Positions 55,487 to 64,000 of a stretch of 64,000 nucleotides of DNA are shown one piece after another (the stretch's first letter is position 1; each line of letters opens with the position of its first letter). A program made the translations under genes and the position numbers. Origin of the DNA: Rhodosalinus sediminis (GTDB taxonomy: Bacteria; Pseudomonadota; Alphaproteobacteria; Rhodobacterales; Rhodobacteraceae); assembly GCF_003385555.1 (NCBI RefSeq), contig NZ_QOHR01000004.1, positions 62,001 through 126,000 on the forward strand, read 5' to 3'. The notes beneath the pieces are model-generated. The model searched no databases and was not told where the DNA came from. It worked only from the letters and a program-made list of their open reading frames with translations.

Positions 55487-56944
55487 ATGCGATTTCTCGG
55501 CAAGAGCGCGGCGGGGCTGTTCCTGGTGTCGGCGGCGCTGGGCCTTCTGGTTTACGCGGGCGCGGCGATCCAGGGCGCCGTGCAGGAGCGCATGGCGGAC
55601 GCGCCCCGCGCGCCTGAGGCGAGCGAGCGGGTCTTCGCCGTCGACGTGCTCACCGCCGAGGCGGGTCCGGCGACGCCGGTGCTCACCGCCTACGGTGAGG
55701 TTCTCAGCCGCCGCACGCTGGAGCTGCGCGCCGCCGCCGCCGGGCGCGTGGTCGACCTGTCGGAGAGCTTCGTGGACGGCGGCGCGGTGACCGAGGGCGA
55801 GGTGCTGCTGCGCATCGACCCGGCCGACGCCGAAGCCGCCCGCGACCGCGCCCGCGCCGACCTGATGGACGCGCGCGCCGAGGCGCGGGAGGCCGAGCGC
55901 GCCCTCGCGCTCGCGCGCGACGAGCTCGCCGTCGCGGAGGAGCAGGCCGAGCTGCGCGCCCGCGCGCTCGCGCGGAGCCGCGACCTGACCGACCGCGGCG
56001 TCGGCACCGAGGCCACCGTGGAAACCGCGGAGCTCGCCAGCGCCTCGGCGCGGCAGGCGGTCGTCGCGCGGCGGCAGGCGGTGGCGCAGGCCGAGGCGCG
56101 CGTCGATCAGGCCGCGACCCGGATCGAGCGGAGCGAGATCGCCCTCGCCGAGGCCGAGCGGCGCCTCGCCGACACGGTCCTGCGCGCCGATTTCGACGGC
56201 CGCCTCGCCGAGGTGGCGGCGATCGAGGGCGGCCTCGTCTCGATGAACGAACGGCTGGGCCGGCTGATCGACGCGGACGCGCTCGAGGTCGCCTTCCGCG
56301 TCTCGACGGCGCAGTACACCCGGCTTCTGGACGAGAGCGGCGATCTGCGCGCGGCGCCGGTCGAGGTGCGGCTCGAGGTCTCCGACGCCGCGCTGACCGC
56401 GACCGGCCGGCTCGAGCGCGACGACGCCGCGGTGGGCGAGGGGCGCACCGGGCGGCGGGTCTTCGCCCGTCTCGACGCGGCGCCCGGCTTCAAGCCCGGC
56501 GATTTCGTCACCGTCGAGGTCGAGGAGCCCGCGCTCCGCGAGGTCGTGCGCCTGCCCGCGACGGCGCTCGATTCGGCCGACGAGGTGCTGGTCCTCGGCC
56601 CGGAGAACCGGCTGGAGGCGATGGCGGTGACGCTGCTGCGCCGTCAGGGCGACGAGGTGCTCGTGCGCGCGCCGGCGCTCGACGGGCGGCGCGTGGTCGC
56701 CGCGCGCACGCCGCTTCTCGGCCCCGGCGTGAAGGTGCGCCCGCTCGAAAGCGCCGCCGCCGCCGGGCTGGAGCCCGAGGCGATGCTGGAGCTTTCGCCG
56801 GAGCGCCGCGCGCGGCTCGTCGCCTTCGTCGAGGAGGACGCGGACATCCCCGAGGCCGCCCGGGCGCGCCTGCGCGCCCGGCTCGCCGCGCCGCGGGTGC
56901 CGGCCCGCGTGGTCGCGCGCCTCGAACAGCGGATGGAGGGCTGA
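55487..56944 (+). CDS. RND efflux periplasmic adaptor (membrane fusion protein)
   Basis: A 485-residue protein anchored by one N-terminal helix (about 6-28). Barrel-sandwich halves (VLTAYGEVLSRRTLELRAAAAGRV and DTVLRADFDGRLAEVAAIEGGLVSMNERLG, in parts) flank a long alpha-helical coiled coil rich in Ala/Glu/Arg (about 110-230). It is longer than usual (about 380) because of a C-terminal extension after residue 430. RBS GAGGTGA precedes the ATG. It links the RND pump to an outer membrane channel whose gene is not adjacent. Confidence 0.9.
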   Translation: MRFLGKSAAGLFLVSAALGLLVYAGAAIQGAVQERMADAPRAPEASERVFAVDVLTAEAGPATPVLTAYGEVLSRRTLELRAAAAGRVVDLSESFVDGGAVTEGEVLLRIDPADAEAARDRARADLMDARAEAREAERALALARDELAVAEEQAELRARALARSRDLTDRGVGTEATVETAELASASARQAVVARRQAVAQAEARVDQAATRIERSEIALAEAERRLADTVLRADFDGRLAEVAAIEGGLVSMNERLGRLIDADALEVAFRVSTAQYTRLLDESGDLRAAPVEVRLEVSDAALTATGRLERDDAAVGEGRTGRRVFARLDAAPGFKPGDFVTVEVEEPALREVVRLPATALDSADEVLVLGPENRLEAMAVTLLRRQGDEVLVRAPALDGRRVVAARTPLLGPGVKVRPLESAAAAGLEPEAMLELSPERRARLVAFVEEDADIPEAARARLRARLAAPRVPARVVARLEQRMEG

Positions 56945-56947
56945 GCC

Positions 56948-59900
56948 GTGGCCGGCGCTGCCCATCAGGGGCCGGGCGGGGGGCCGAGCGGCATCCTCTC
57001 GCATTTCACGCGGCATCCGACGCTCGCCAACCTGCTTCTGGTGCTGATGCTGGTGGCAGGGCTCGTCGCGGCGCCCAACATGCGGGCGCAGTTCTTCCCG
57101 GACGTGGTGGTGGACGACGTCACCGTCTCCGTCGCCTGGCCCGGCGCGGGGGCGGAGGACGTCGATTCGGGCATCGTGCAGGTGCTGGAGCCCGCGCTTC
57201 TCGCCGTCGCGGGCGTGGAGGGCACCGAGAGCACCTCGCGCGAGGGGCGCGCGAGCCTGCGCGTCGATTTCGAACCCGGCTGGGAGATGGCGCGCGCCGC
57301 CGACGACGTGCAGACGGCCGTCGATCAGATCACGACCCTCCCCGAGGAGGCCGAGGAACCCGAGGTGCGCCGCGGCGCGTGGCGCGACCGGGTGACCGAC
57401 GTGGTCATCACCGGCCCCGTCGGCGTCGACCAGATCGGGCGCTACGCCGACGAACTGGTCGCGCGGCTCTTCGAGGCGGGCGTCACGCGCACGACGATCC
57501 GCGGCCTCGCCGCGCCGGAGACGGTCGTGGAGGTGGAGCAGGGCGCGCTCCTCGCCCACGACCTGACCATGCGCGAGATCGCCGAGGCGATCGCGGCGGA
57601 GGTGGACGCTGCCCCCGCCGGCGATGTGGCCGGGGCCACGACCCGCGTGCGCACGGGCCGCGAGACGCGCGCCGCCGACGAGATCGCGGGCATCGTCCTG
57701 CGCTCCGATCCCTCGGGCGGCGATCTGACCATCGGCGAGGTCGCCGAGGTGCGCGTCGAGGGCGCGGCGCGCGAGCGCAGCTACTTCGTGGGCGACGATC
57801 CGGCGATGTCGGTGCGGGTGGACCGCTCGGCGCAGGGCGACGCCATCGCCATGCAGCGCACCGTCGAGGAGGTCGCCGCCGAGCTGCGCGCGACGCTGCC
57901 CGAGGGCGTCTCGGTCGACCTGATCCGCACGCGGGCGGATTACATCTCGGGCCGGCTCGACATCCTGATCGACAACGGGCTGATGGGCCTCGGCCTCGTG
58001 GTGCTGCTGCTCTTCCTCTTCCTGAACGCGCGCACCGCCTTCTGGGTCGCCGCGGGCATTCCGACGGCGATGTTCGCCACCGTCGCGCTGATGTACGCGG
58101 GCGGGCTGACGATCAACATGATCTCGCTCTTCGCGCTCATCATCACGCTCGGCATCGTGGTGGACGACGCCATCGTGGTGGGCGAGCACGCCGACCACCG
58201 CCACCGGACCCTCGGCGAGCCGCCTGTGGTCGCCGCCGAGAACGCCGCGCGGCGCATGGCGATGCCGGTCTTCGCGGCGACGCTGACCACCGTTTTCGCC
58301 TTCTTCGCGCTGGTGGCGATCGGCGGGCGCTTCGGCGACCTGATCGCAGACATTCCCTTCACGGTGATCGCCGTCCTGCTGGCGAGCCTCGTGGAGTGCT
58401 TCCTGATCCTGCCCAACCACATGGCGCACGCGCTGAAGGCCACCGACCGCGCGCACTGGTACGACTGGCCCTCGCGGCAGGTGAACCGGGGCTTCGGGCT
58501 CGTGCGCGACCGTCTATTCCGCCCCGCGATGCGGGGCGTGATCCGCGCGCGCTACGTCGTCCTCGCCGGGGCCGTCGCGGTGCTGGCGAGCCAGGTCGCC
58601 CTCGTGGTGAGCGGCGACGTGAGCTGGCGCTTCTTCAACGCGCCGGAGCGCTCCTCGGTCACCGGCAACTTCGCCATGGCCGCCGGCGCGACGCGGGCCG
58701 ACAGCCTCGAGCAGATGGCGGCGATGCAGCGCGCGGTCGAGGAGGTCGCGGCGGAATACGCGGCCGAGCACGGGCGCAACCCGGTCGATTACGTCCTCGC
58801 CGAGGTGGGCGGCAACGCGGGCTGGGGCATGGCGGGCGCCGAGACCAAGGAGCCCGACCAGTTGGGCGGCATCTCGATCGAGCTCATCGACGCCGATCTC
58901 CGCCCCTATTCCGCCTTCGCCTTCGTCGGCGCCCTGCAAGAGCGCGTCGCGCGTCACCCGATGGCCGAGACGGTCACCTTCCGCGGCTTCCGCTCGGGGC
59001 CGGGGGGCGACGCGCTCGACGTGCAGTTCCACGGCGCCTCGGCCGAGACGCTGAAGGCCGCCGCCGAGGACCTCAAGACCGCCGTCGCGCGCTTTCCGGA
59101 GGTCTCGGGCGTCGAGGACGATCTGCCCTACGACAAGGAGGAGCTCCTCCTCGAGCTCACGGCGCAGGGGCACGCGCTCGGCCTCTCGGCCGAGGGGCTC
59201 GGCCGGGTGCTGCGCGACCGGCTGGGCGGGATCGAGGCGGCGACTTACCCGGCCGGTCCGCGCAGCGCGGCGATCCGCGTGGAACTGCCCGAGGACGCGC
59301 TGCGCGCCGATTTCCTCGAGCGGATGCAGCTCCGCACGCCCGAGGGGGCCTATGTCCCGCTCGCCGACGTGGTCTCGGTCGAGCGGCGCACGGGCTTCTC
59401 GACGGTGCGCCGCGAGAACGGGCTGCGCGTCGTCTCGGTCACCGGCGACATCGACATGGAGGACGCCGCCCGCGCCGCCGAGATCCGCACCGCGCTCGAG
59501 GAGGAGATCCTGCCCGCCATCGCCGCCGAGCGGCAGGTGAATTGGCGCCTCTCCGGGCTCTCGGAGCAGGAGAGCGAATTCCTCGCCGACGCGGTGACGG
59601 GGCTCCTGCTCTGCCTGACGGGGATCTACCTGGCGCTCGCCTGGATCTTCGGCAGCTGGACGCGGCCCCTGGTGGTGATGGCGGTGATTCCCTTCGGCCT
59701 CGTCGGCGCGATCTGGGGGCACAAGGTCTGGGGCGTGCCGCTCTCGATGTTCTCGGTGGTGGGGCTTCTCGGCATGACCGGCATCATCGTGAACGATTCG
59801 ATCGTGCTGACGACGACCATCGCCGAGAAGGCGCGCGCCCGCGGGCTGGCGCCGGCCATCGTCGACGGCGCGGCGGACCGGCTGCGGCCGGTGCTCCTGA

Positions 59901-60355
59901 CGACGGCGACGACGGTGCTGGGGCTCACGCCGCTTCTCTACGAGGGGTCCAGCCAGGCGGAGTTCCTGAAGCCCACGGTGATCACGCTGGTCTACGGGCT
60001 GGGCTTCGGGATGGTGCTCGTGCTGCTGGTGGTGCCCGCGCTCCTCGCCGTGCAGGTCGATCTCGGCCGGCTGGTGCGCGCCTTCCGCCGCGGGTTGCGC
60101 TTCCGGGCGCGTGGCACGCGCGCCGGGCTGCGGATCGGCGCGGCCGCGAGCCTCGCGTGGCTCGCCGCGACGCTCGGCTGGACGGCGGTGACCGGGGCGC
60201 TGCCCGGGCCGATCGCCGACCTGATGCCCGGGCTCGCCGCGGCGCCGCCGATGATGGCCGCGCTCGCCGCCTATCTGCCCGGCGCGGCGGCGGTGGCGCT
60301 GGCGGCGGCGCTCGCGGCGCGGCTCGCCACGCGGCCGGGGCGGCGCGCGACGTGA
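56948..60355 (+). CDS. RND family efflux permease
   Basis: A 1135-residue proton-driven inner-membrane pump with two large periplasmic loops and a TM4 signature [17 protein letters not shown] with the acidic relay residues. The second half repeats the fold ([23 protein letters not shown]). HAE1/HME branches differ in details; no substrate is assigned. GTG start is 3 nt after the adaptor stop. The C-terminus carries extra hydrophobic, Ala-rich segments (about 1060-1130) beyond the usual RND length, which is unusual. Twin palindromes follow the stop. Confidence 0.92.
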   Translation: MAGAAHQGPGGGPSGILSHFTRHPTLANLLLVLMLVAGLVAAPNMRAQFFPDVVVDDVTVSVAWPGAGAEDVDSGIVQVLEPALLAVAGVEGTESTSREGRASLRVDFEPGWEMARAADDVQTAVDQITTLPEEAEEPEVRRGAWRDRVTDVVITGPVGVDQIGRYADELVARLFEAGVTRTTIRGLAAPETVVEVEQGALLAHDLTMREIAEAIAAEVDAAPAGDVAGATTRVRTGRETRAADEIAGIVLRSDPSGGDLTIGEVAEVRVEGAARERSYFVGDDPAMSVRVDRSAQGDAIAMQRTVEEVAAELRATLPEGVSVDLIRTRADYISGRLDILIDNGLMGLGLVVLLLFLFLNARTAFWVAAGIPTAMFATVALMYAGGLTINMISLFALIITLGIVVDDAIVVGEHADHRHRTLGEPPVVAAENAARRMAMPVFAATLTTVFAFFALVAIGGRFGDLIADIPFTVIAVLLASLVECFLILPNHMAHALKATDRAHWYDWPSRQVNRGFGLVRDRLFRPAMRGVIRARYVVLAGAVAVLASQVALVVSGDVSWRFFNAPERSSVTGNFAMAAGATRADSLEQMAAMQRAVEEVAAEYAAEHGRNPVDYVLAEVGGNAGWGMAGAETKEPDQLGGISIELIDADLRPYSAFAFVGALQERVARHPMAETVTFRGFRSGPGGDALDVQFHGASAETLKAAAEDLKTAVARFPEVSGVEDDLPYDKEELLLELTAQGHALGLSAEGLGRVLRDRLGGIEAATYPAGPRSAAIRVELPEDALRADFLERMQLRTPEGAYVPLADVVSVERRTGFSTVRRENGLRVVSVTGDIDMEDAARAAEIRTALEEEILPAIAAERQVNWRLSGLSEQESEFLADAVTGLLLCLTGIYLALAWIFGSWTRPLVVMAVIPFGLVGAIWGHKVWGVPLSMFSVVGLLGMTGIIVNDSIVLTTTIAEKARARGLAPAIVDGAADRLRPVLLTTATTVLGLTPLLYEGSSQAEFLKPTVITLVYGLGFGMVLVLLVVPALLAVQVDLGRLVRAFRRGLRFRARGTRAGLRIGAAASLAWLAATLGWTAVTGALPGPIADLMPGLAAAPPMMAALAAYLPGAAAVALAAALAARLATRPGRRAT

Positions 60356-60365
60356 GCGGCCGGGG

Positions 60366-60413
60366 CCAAGCGCGTTGCAACGCGCTTGGCCAAGCGGTTT
60401 GCAAACCGCTTGG
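60366..60413. repeat. twin-palindrome element, copy 4
   Basis: Two abutting 24-bp palindromes: 60366-60389 (arms CCAAGCGCGTT/AACGCGCTTGG around GC) and 60390-60413 (arms CCAAGCGGTTT/AAACCGCTTGG around GC). It fills the 61-bp convergent gap between the RND pump and the DsbD-domain gene, ending 3 bp before the latter's stop. The second palindrome equals the first of copy 2 except at the centre. Confidence 0.88.
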
Positions 60414-60416
60414 GCG

Positions 60417-61232
60417 CTAGCCGCCGGCGCAGCCCCGGATGTCCACCGCGCGGCCCGGGGCGAGCAGGGTGATGCGCACCGCGCTCCGGTCGAGCGCGAA
60501 GGCGCCGCCGTCGCGGTGCGCAAGGTCGCTCGTCGCCACGACCCGTCCCGGCGCGGGGTGGGCAAGCTCCGCTTCAGAGGCCCAGATCTCCGGCGCGCCG
60601 GGCTCGATCACCGCCGCGGTGGTCGCCTCCGCGCGGGGCAGCGCGACCTCGGCGCGCAGGCGCACGCCCTGCGCGCCGCCCGTCACCGTGCAGTCCACGC
60701 CCGTCACGCCGGCCTCCCCGGCGTCGAGGGGCCGCGCGGCGAGCGCCGCGGCGATCGCCGGGTCGGGCGCGCCGCCCGCGGCGGGCAGCCTGCCGTCGAC
60801 CGCGATTTCGGCCGGGACGCAGATGTCCTCGCAGACGCCGAGGGAGATCTCGGCGGAGAGCGTCACCGCCTCGCCGGCGCGCGCCGGGGTCACGCGCAGC
60901 GGCAGCACCACCTCGTCGGAGTAGACGATCGAGCGCATGCCGTTCTGGTCGAAGACCTCCGGCGCCGGCCAGGCGATCTCCACCCCGCCGAGGTTGCGCG
61001 ACCCGCTCCAGTCGAACTCGGGCGGGATGCCGGCGTCGCCCGGCGCGCGCCAGTAGGTCTTCCACCCGGGATCGAGCGTCAGGCGCAGCCCGGCGAGATG
61101 CGCGCCGTCGGCGCGGCGCCAGCCCGGCAGGATCTCGCCCGCGACGACGTCGAGGGCGCGGGCGGGGGGCGCGGCGGCCAGCGTCGCGGCGGCCAGCGTT
61201 CCGAGGGTGAGCAGACGCGCGGCGAGGGTCAT
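60417..61232 (-). CDS. DsbD alpha-domain-like periplasmic protein
   Basis: A 271-residue exported protein (signal peptide about 1-26, ARA-LDV). It matches the N-terminal domain of DsbD/ScsB proteins: [22 protein letters not shown] (in parts), a Cys-x3-Cys pair in GVCEDICVP (about 134-138) and an immunoglobulin-like fold. It lacks the transmembrane and C-terminal thioredoxin domains, so it would need a partner to receive electrons. Cys174 and Cys268 could form another disulfide. Twin palindromes follow its stop. Confidence 0.8.
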   Translation of the reverse strand: MTLAARLLTLGTLAAATLAAAPPARALDVVAGEILPGWRRADGAHLAGLRLTLDPGWKTYWRAPGDAGIPPEFDWSGSRNLGGVEIAWPAPEVFDQNGMRSIVYSDEVVLPLRVTPARAGEAVTLSAEISLGVCEDICVPAEIAVDGRLPAAGGAPDPAIAAALAARPLDAGEAGVTGVDCTVTGGAQGVRLRAEVALPRAEATTAAVIEPGAPEIWASEAELAHPAPGRVVATSDLAHRDGGAFALDRSAVRITLLAPGRAVDIRGCAGG

Positions 61233-61355
61233 GCCCCCAGATTGCGCAGTCGCGCCCGTTTGCCAAGGCGGGTGCGCTCACGTTCCGGCGATCCGGCGCC
61301 CTTGAAGCCCCCTGCGCCCGGGGTCATGTTGTCCTGCGAGCAACGGAGAGGCGGA

Positions 61356-61922
61356 ATGTCCGACGTCACCCCCCTGACGGGCAAGCTCCTGATCGCGATG
61401 CCGGCGATGGGCGACCCGCGCTTCGAGCGCAGCGTCGTCCTCGTCTGCGCGCATTCCGAGGAGGGGGCGATGGGCCTCATCCTCAACAAGCCCACCGACG
61501 ACGTCACCCTCTCCGATCTCTTCGAGCAGCTCGAGATCGAGGCGGGCCCCGAGGCGCGGCGCATGAAGGTGCACTTCGGCGGCCCGGTGGAGACCGGGCG
61601 GGGCTTCGTCCTGCACGGGCCGGATTACGACGCCTCGGAGTCCACGCTCACCGTGGACGCGCGCTTCGCGATGACGGCGACCCTCGACATCCTCGAGGCC
61701 TTCGCGCGGGGCGAGGGGCCGGGGCAGGCGCTGATGGCGCTCGGCTACGCCGGCTGGGGCGCCGGTCAGCTCGAGGCGGAGCTCGCGCAGAACGCGTGGC
61801 TGACCGCCGACGCCACGCCGGAGCTCGTCTTCGCGCGCGACGACGCGGGCAAATGGCAGGCCGCGCTCGAGACGCTGGGCATCGACACGCTGATGCTTTC
61901 GGGGAGCGGCGGGCGCGCCTGA
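61356..61922 (+). CDS. YqgE/AlgH family protein
   Basis: A 188-residue cytosolic protein with [40 protein letters not shown] (in parts), [15 protein letters not shown] and [21 protein letters not shown], the hallmarks of the YqgE/AlgH (UPF0301) family. Its role is not well defined; AlgH has been linked to gene regulation in pseudomonads. CGGAGAG precedes the ATG at 61356. Divergent from the DsbD-like gene and convergent with tsaC. Confidence 0.92.
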   Translation: MSDVTPLTGKLLIAMPAMGDPRFERSVVLVCAHSEEGAMGLILNKPTDDVTLSDLFEQLEIEAGPEARRMKVHFGGPVETGRGFVLHGPDYDASESTLTVDARFAMTATLDILEAFARGEGPGQALMALGYAGWGAGQLEAELAQNAWLTADATPELVFARDDAGKWQAALETLGIDTLMLSGSGGRA

Positions 61923-61929
61923 GCGCGCG

Positions 61930-62877
61930 TCAGTCGCGCGGCGCCGCGGCGCGGCGCAGCCGGTCGTTGATCGCGCGGCCGAGGCCCGTCTCCGGGATCG
62001 GGGCGACGGCGATCGGATGCGCGCCGTCGTCGAGCGCGTGCAGGTGGTGAAAGAGCGCCGCCGCCGCCTCGGCCAGATCGCCCGTCGCCGACAGCGTGAG
62101 CTCGCCCGGCACGTCGCCGAAGCCGAGCATCCGCTCGCCCGGACGGGGCGCGGCCGCATCGAGCCGCAGCGCCGCGCGCGGCGCGTAATGCGAGGCGAGC
62201 TGCCCCGGCGCCTGCGGCGCGGCCGGGTCGGGCGCGGGCGCGGCGAGGGGCGCGCCCAGCACCGACTCGATCGCCTCGGCCGGCACGCCGCCGGGGCGCA
62301 GCAGGCGCGGCGCGGGATCGAGGGCGAGGATCGTCGATTCGACACCCACCGGGCAGGGGCCCGCGTCGAGCACCGCGGCGATCCGGTCGCCGAGCCCCGC
62401 GATCACGTGCTCGGGCCGCGTGGGGCTCAGCCGGCCCGAGGGATTGGCCGAGGGCGCGGCGAGCGGCCCGCCCATCGTGGTGAGGAGCGCGCGCGTCGCG
62501 GCCTGGTCCGGCACGCGCACGGCGAGCGTCTCGAGCCCCGCGGTCACGCCGGGGGCGAGCCCGTGCCCGGCCTGCAGCGGCAGCACGAGCGTCAACGGCC
62601 CCGGCCAGAAGGCGCGCGCCAGCCGCGCGGCGGTCTCGGGCCAGTGGACGAGCGCCGCCGCGGCCCCGGCGTCGGCGACATGGGCGATCAGCGGGTTGAA
62701 GGCGGGGCGTTCCTTGGCCGCGTAGATCGCGGCGACCGCCCCGGGGTTTCGCGCGTCGGCGGCGAGGCCGTAGACCGTCTCGGTCGGGATCGCGACGAGG
62801 CGGCCCGCGCGCAGGAGCGCGGCGGCGCGGGCGACGCCGGCGGCGTCGGGGGCGAGGCGGTCGGGCGTGCGGGGCAT
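61930..62877 (-). CDS. tsaC: threonylcarbamoyl-AMP synthase, Sua5 type
   Basis: A 315-residue enzyme that makes threonylcarbamoyl-AMP for the t6A37 modification of ANN-reading tRNAs. The YrdC domain (about 15-200) shows IPTETVYGLAADA, KERPAFNPLIAHV and SANPSGRLSPT; a Sua5 C-terminal domain follows after the linker PGQLASHYAP. The two-domain length (about 315-340) separates it from the short TsaC/YrdC type. Its stop lies 8 nt from the convergent yqgE end. Confidence 0.93.
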   Translation of the reverse strand: MPRTPDRLAPDAAGVARAAALLRAGRLVAIPTETVYGLAADARNPGAVAAIYAAKERPAFNPLIAHVADAGAAAALVHWPETAARLARAFWPGPLTLVLPLQAGHGLAPGVTAGLETLAVRVPDQAATRALLTTMGGPLAAPSANPSGRLSPTRPEHVIAGLGDRIAAVLDAGPCPVGVESTILALDPAPRLLRPGGVPAEAIESVLGAPLAAPAPDPAAPQAPGQLASHYAPRAALRLDAAAPRPGERMLGFGDVPGELTLSATGDLAEAAAALFHHLHALDDGAHPIAVAPIPETGLGRAINDRLRRAAAPRD

Positions 62878-62984
62878 TCGTGACGCGGCGTTGCGGTTGC
62901 GGGTGCGACAGGCTGACCTAGCCTTCCGTCGGGAAAGCGGGCATACACCCGCCCCGGAGACATGCCAAGCCCGCGAGGTCTTTC

Positions 62985-64000
62985 ATGCCCTACCACGCCC
63001 CGGTGCCCGAGTACCGATTCCTTCTGGATCATGTCGTGGATTTCCCGAAGGTCGCGGCGACCGACCGCTTCGCCGAGGCCGCGCCGGACGTGGTCGCCGC
63101 CATGCTGACCGAGGCGGGCCGGGTCTGCGAGGAGGTGCTCGCGCCGCTCCAGCGCTCGGGCGACACGCAGCCGGTGCGCTTCGAGAACGGCGTCGTGCGC
63201 CTCTCGCCCGGCTTCGCGGAGGCCTATCGCGCGCTCAGCGACGGCGGCTTCCTCCGCGTTTCGGGGCCGGAGGCGCACGGCGGGCTCGGCTTGCCGATCA
63301 CGGTGGCGACCGCGCTCAACGAGATGATGTCGGGCGCCTGTCTCGCGTCGCAGCTCTCGCCGCTGATGGCGCAGGGCCAGATCGAGGCGCTCGATCACCA
63401 CGCGCCCGAGTGGATCAAGGCGCTCTACATCCCGAAGCTCGCGCGCGGGGAGTGGACGGCGACCATGAACCTGACCGAGCCGCAGGCGGGCTCGGACGTG
63501 GGCGCGGCCGCGACGCGGGCCGAGCCCGCCGACGACGGCACCTACCGGCTCACGGGGCAGAAGATCTACATCACCGGGGGCGACAACGACTTCGCCGACA
63601 ACGTCGCGCACCTCGTCCTCGCGCGTCTGCCGGACGCGCCGGCGGGGACCAAGGGGATCAGCCTCTTTCTCGTGCCGAAGTACATCCCCCGCGAGGACGG
63701 CACGCCGGGCGCGCGGAACGCGATCCGCGTCGTTGGCATCGAGGAGAAACTCGGCCTCCACGCGAGCGCGACCTGCACGCTCGCCTACGAGGGCGCGACC
63801 GGCTGGCTGATCGGCGCGCCCAACAAGGGCATGCGCTGCATGTTCACCATGATGAACAACGCGCGCCTCGGTGTCGGCATGCAGGGGATCGGCGTCGCGG
63901 AGGCCGCCTATCAGCACGCGCTCGCCTATGCGCTGGAGCGCAGGCAGGGTGCGACGCCGGTGGAGGGCGGCACCGGCGCCATCGTCGAGCACGCCGACGT
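62985..64000 (+). CDS. acyl-CoA dehydrogenase, DmdC-like (partial, C-terminus beyond right edge)
   Basis: The first 338 residues of a roughly 590-residue acyl-CoA dehydrogenase. The opening YHAPVPEYRFLLDHVV, MNLTEPQAGSDVGA, GQKIYITGGDNDF and MMNNARLGVGMQGIG segments resemble 3-methylmercaptopropionyl-CoA dehydrogenase (DmdC) of marine Rhodobacterales, which degrades the DMSP product MMPA-CoA. Several paralogues of this kind exist per genome, so a general acyl-CoA substrate is equally possible. The ATG is weakly supported by AGGTC upstream. Divergent from tsaC; a small inverted repeat GCGGG..CCCGC lies upstream. Confidence 0.85.
   Translation, partial: MPYHAPVPEYRFLLDHVVDFPKVAATDRFAEAAPDVVAAMLTEAGRVCEEVLAPLQRSGDTQPVRFENGVVRLSPGFAEAYRALSDGGFLRVSGPEAHGGLGLPITVATALNEMMSGACLASQLSPLMAQGQIEALDHHAPEWIKALYIPKLARGEWTATMNLTEPQAGSDVGAAATRAEPADDGTYRLTGQKIYITGGDNDFADNVAHLVLARLPDAPAGTKGISLFLVPKYIPREDGTPGARNAIRVVGIEEKLGLHASATCTLAYEGATGWLIGAPNKGMRCMFTMMNNARLGVGMQGIGVAEAAYQHALAYALERRQGATPVEGGTGAIVEHAD

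Noticed and set aside
57379-60420. 1013-codon plus-strand frame inside the RND pump
   Set aside because: Alternate-frame shadow of the pump gene; product is Arg/Gly-rich with no domains.

Overview
The window is one stretch of a very GC-rich chromosome (roughly 70 % G+C or more). It reads as an alphaproteobacterium of the order Rhodobacterales. Pointers are ccoN with FNR boxes facing a Usp gene, an F1-only ATP synthase operon (atpHAGDC without F0 genes), DUF1523 and DUF1285 family proteins, a pyrB/pyrC-prime cluster, and a DmdC-like acyl-CoA dehydrogenase. Taurine:pyruvate aminotransferase, creatinase and the DmdC-like gene fit a marine or saline life on small organic N and S compounds. No tRNA, rRNA, CRISPR array, prophage or insertion sequence was seen; the region looks like core chromosome with repeated intergenic elements.

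Layout. 1-2 kb: cbb3 oxidase ccoN (cut by the left edge) back to back with a two-domain Usp gene, each with its own FNR-type promoter. 2-6.6 kb: def, a def-like paralogue with a lost catalytic Glu, fmt and a GlsB-like membrane gene in one minus-strand operon, then gabD and an alpha/beta hydrolase. 7-13.4 kb: creatinase, a DUF1523 pair, taurine aminotransferase, HpaI-type aldolase and a PLP decarboxylase. 13.8-19.3 kb: polA, a small Usp, a CDF metal exporter, DUF2798 and DUF1285. 19.4-26 kb: a four-gene moxR/DUF58/DUF4159/membrane-protein operon with overlapping stops and starts. 26.6-30.5 kb: glcDEF glycolate oxidase. 30.5-41 kb: a secreted trypsin-like protease, hsp20 with a ROSE-like leader, truB, rluA, adenine deaminase, an M23 peptidase, clpA, gloB and a methyltransferase. 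41-46 kb: atpHAGDC. 46-52.7 kb: prs, an HCCA-isomerase-like gene, a hydrolase, then the minus-strand operon pyrB / unknown / PH-like / inactive pyrC / plsY. 52.8-55.2 kb: UDG, LysE, moaB and Nudix genes with 4-nt overlaps. 55.5-60.4 kb: RND efflux adaptor and pump behind a palindromic operator. 60.4-64 kb: DsbD-domain protein, yqgE, tsaC and a DmdC-like gene cut by the right edge.

The most unusual material is non-coding. (1) Three near-identical composite REP-like elements of about 205 bp (6611-6817, 13499-13704 and, inverted, 33719-33920), plus a half element that abuts the glcE start codon. (2) Four twin-palindrome elements (9663, 18649, 46233, 60366), each two abutting palindromes of 22-24 bp just beyond the stop of a minus-strand gene; seven of the eight palindromes keep the form (C)CAAG-n4-TT-nn-AA-n4-CTTG(G), with arm interiors that change in a compensated way. 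(3) A 26-bp tandem array crossing the stop codon of a methyltransferase gene. (4) A 24-bp perfect palindrome holding the stop codons of two convergent genes. Several proteins lack residues their families need: the def-like protein, the PyrC homologue, the family-4 UDG and the M23 peptidase.
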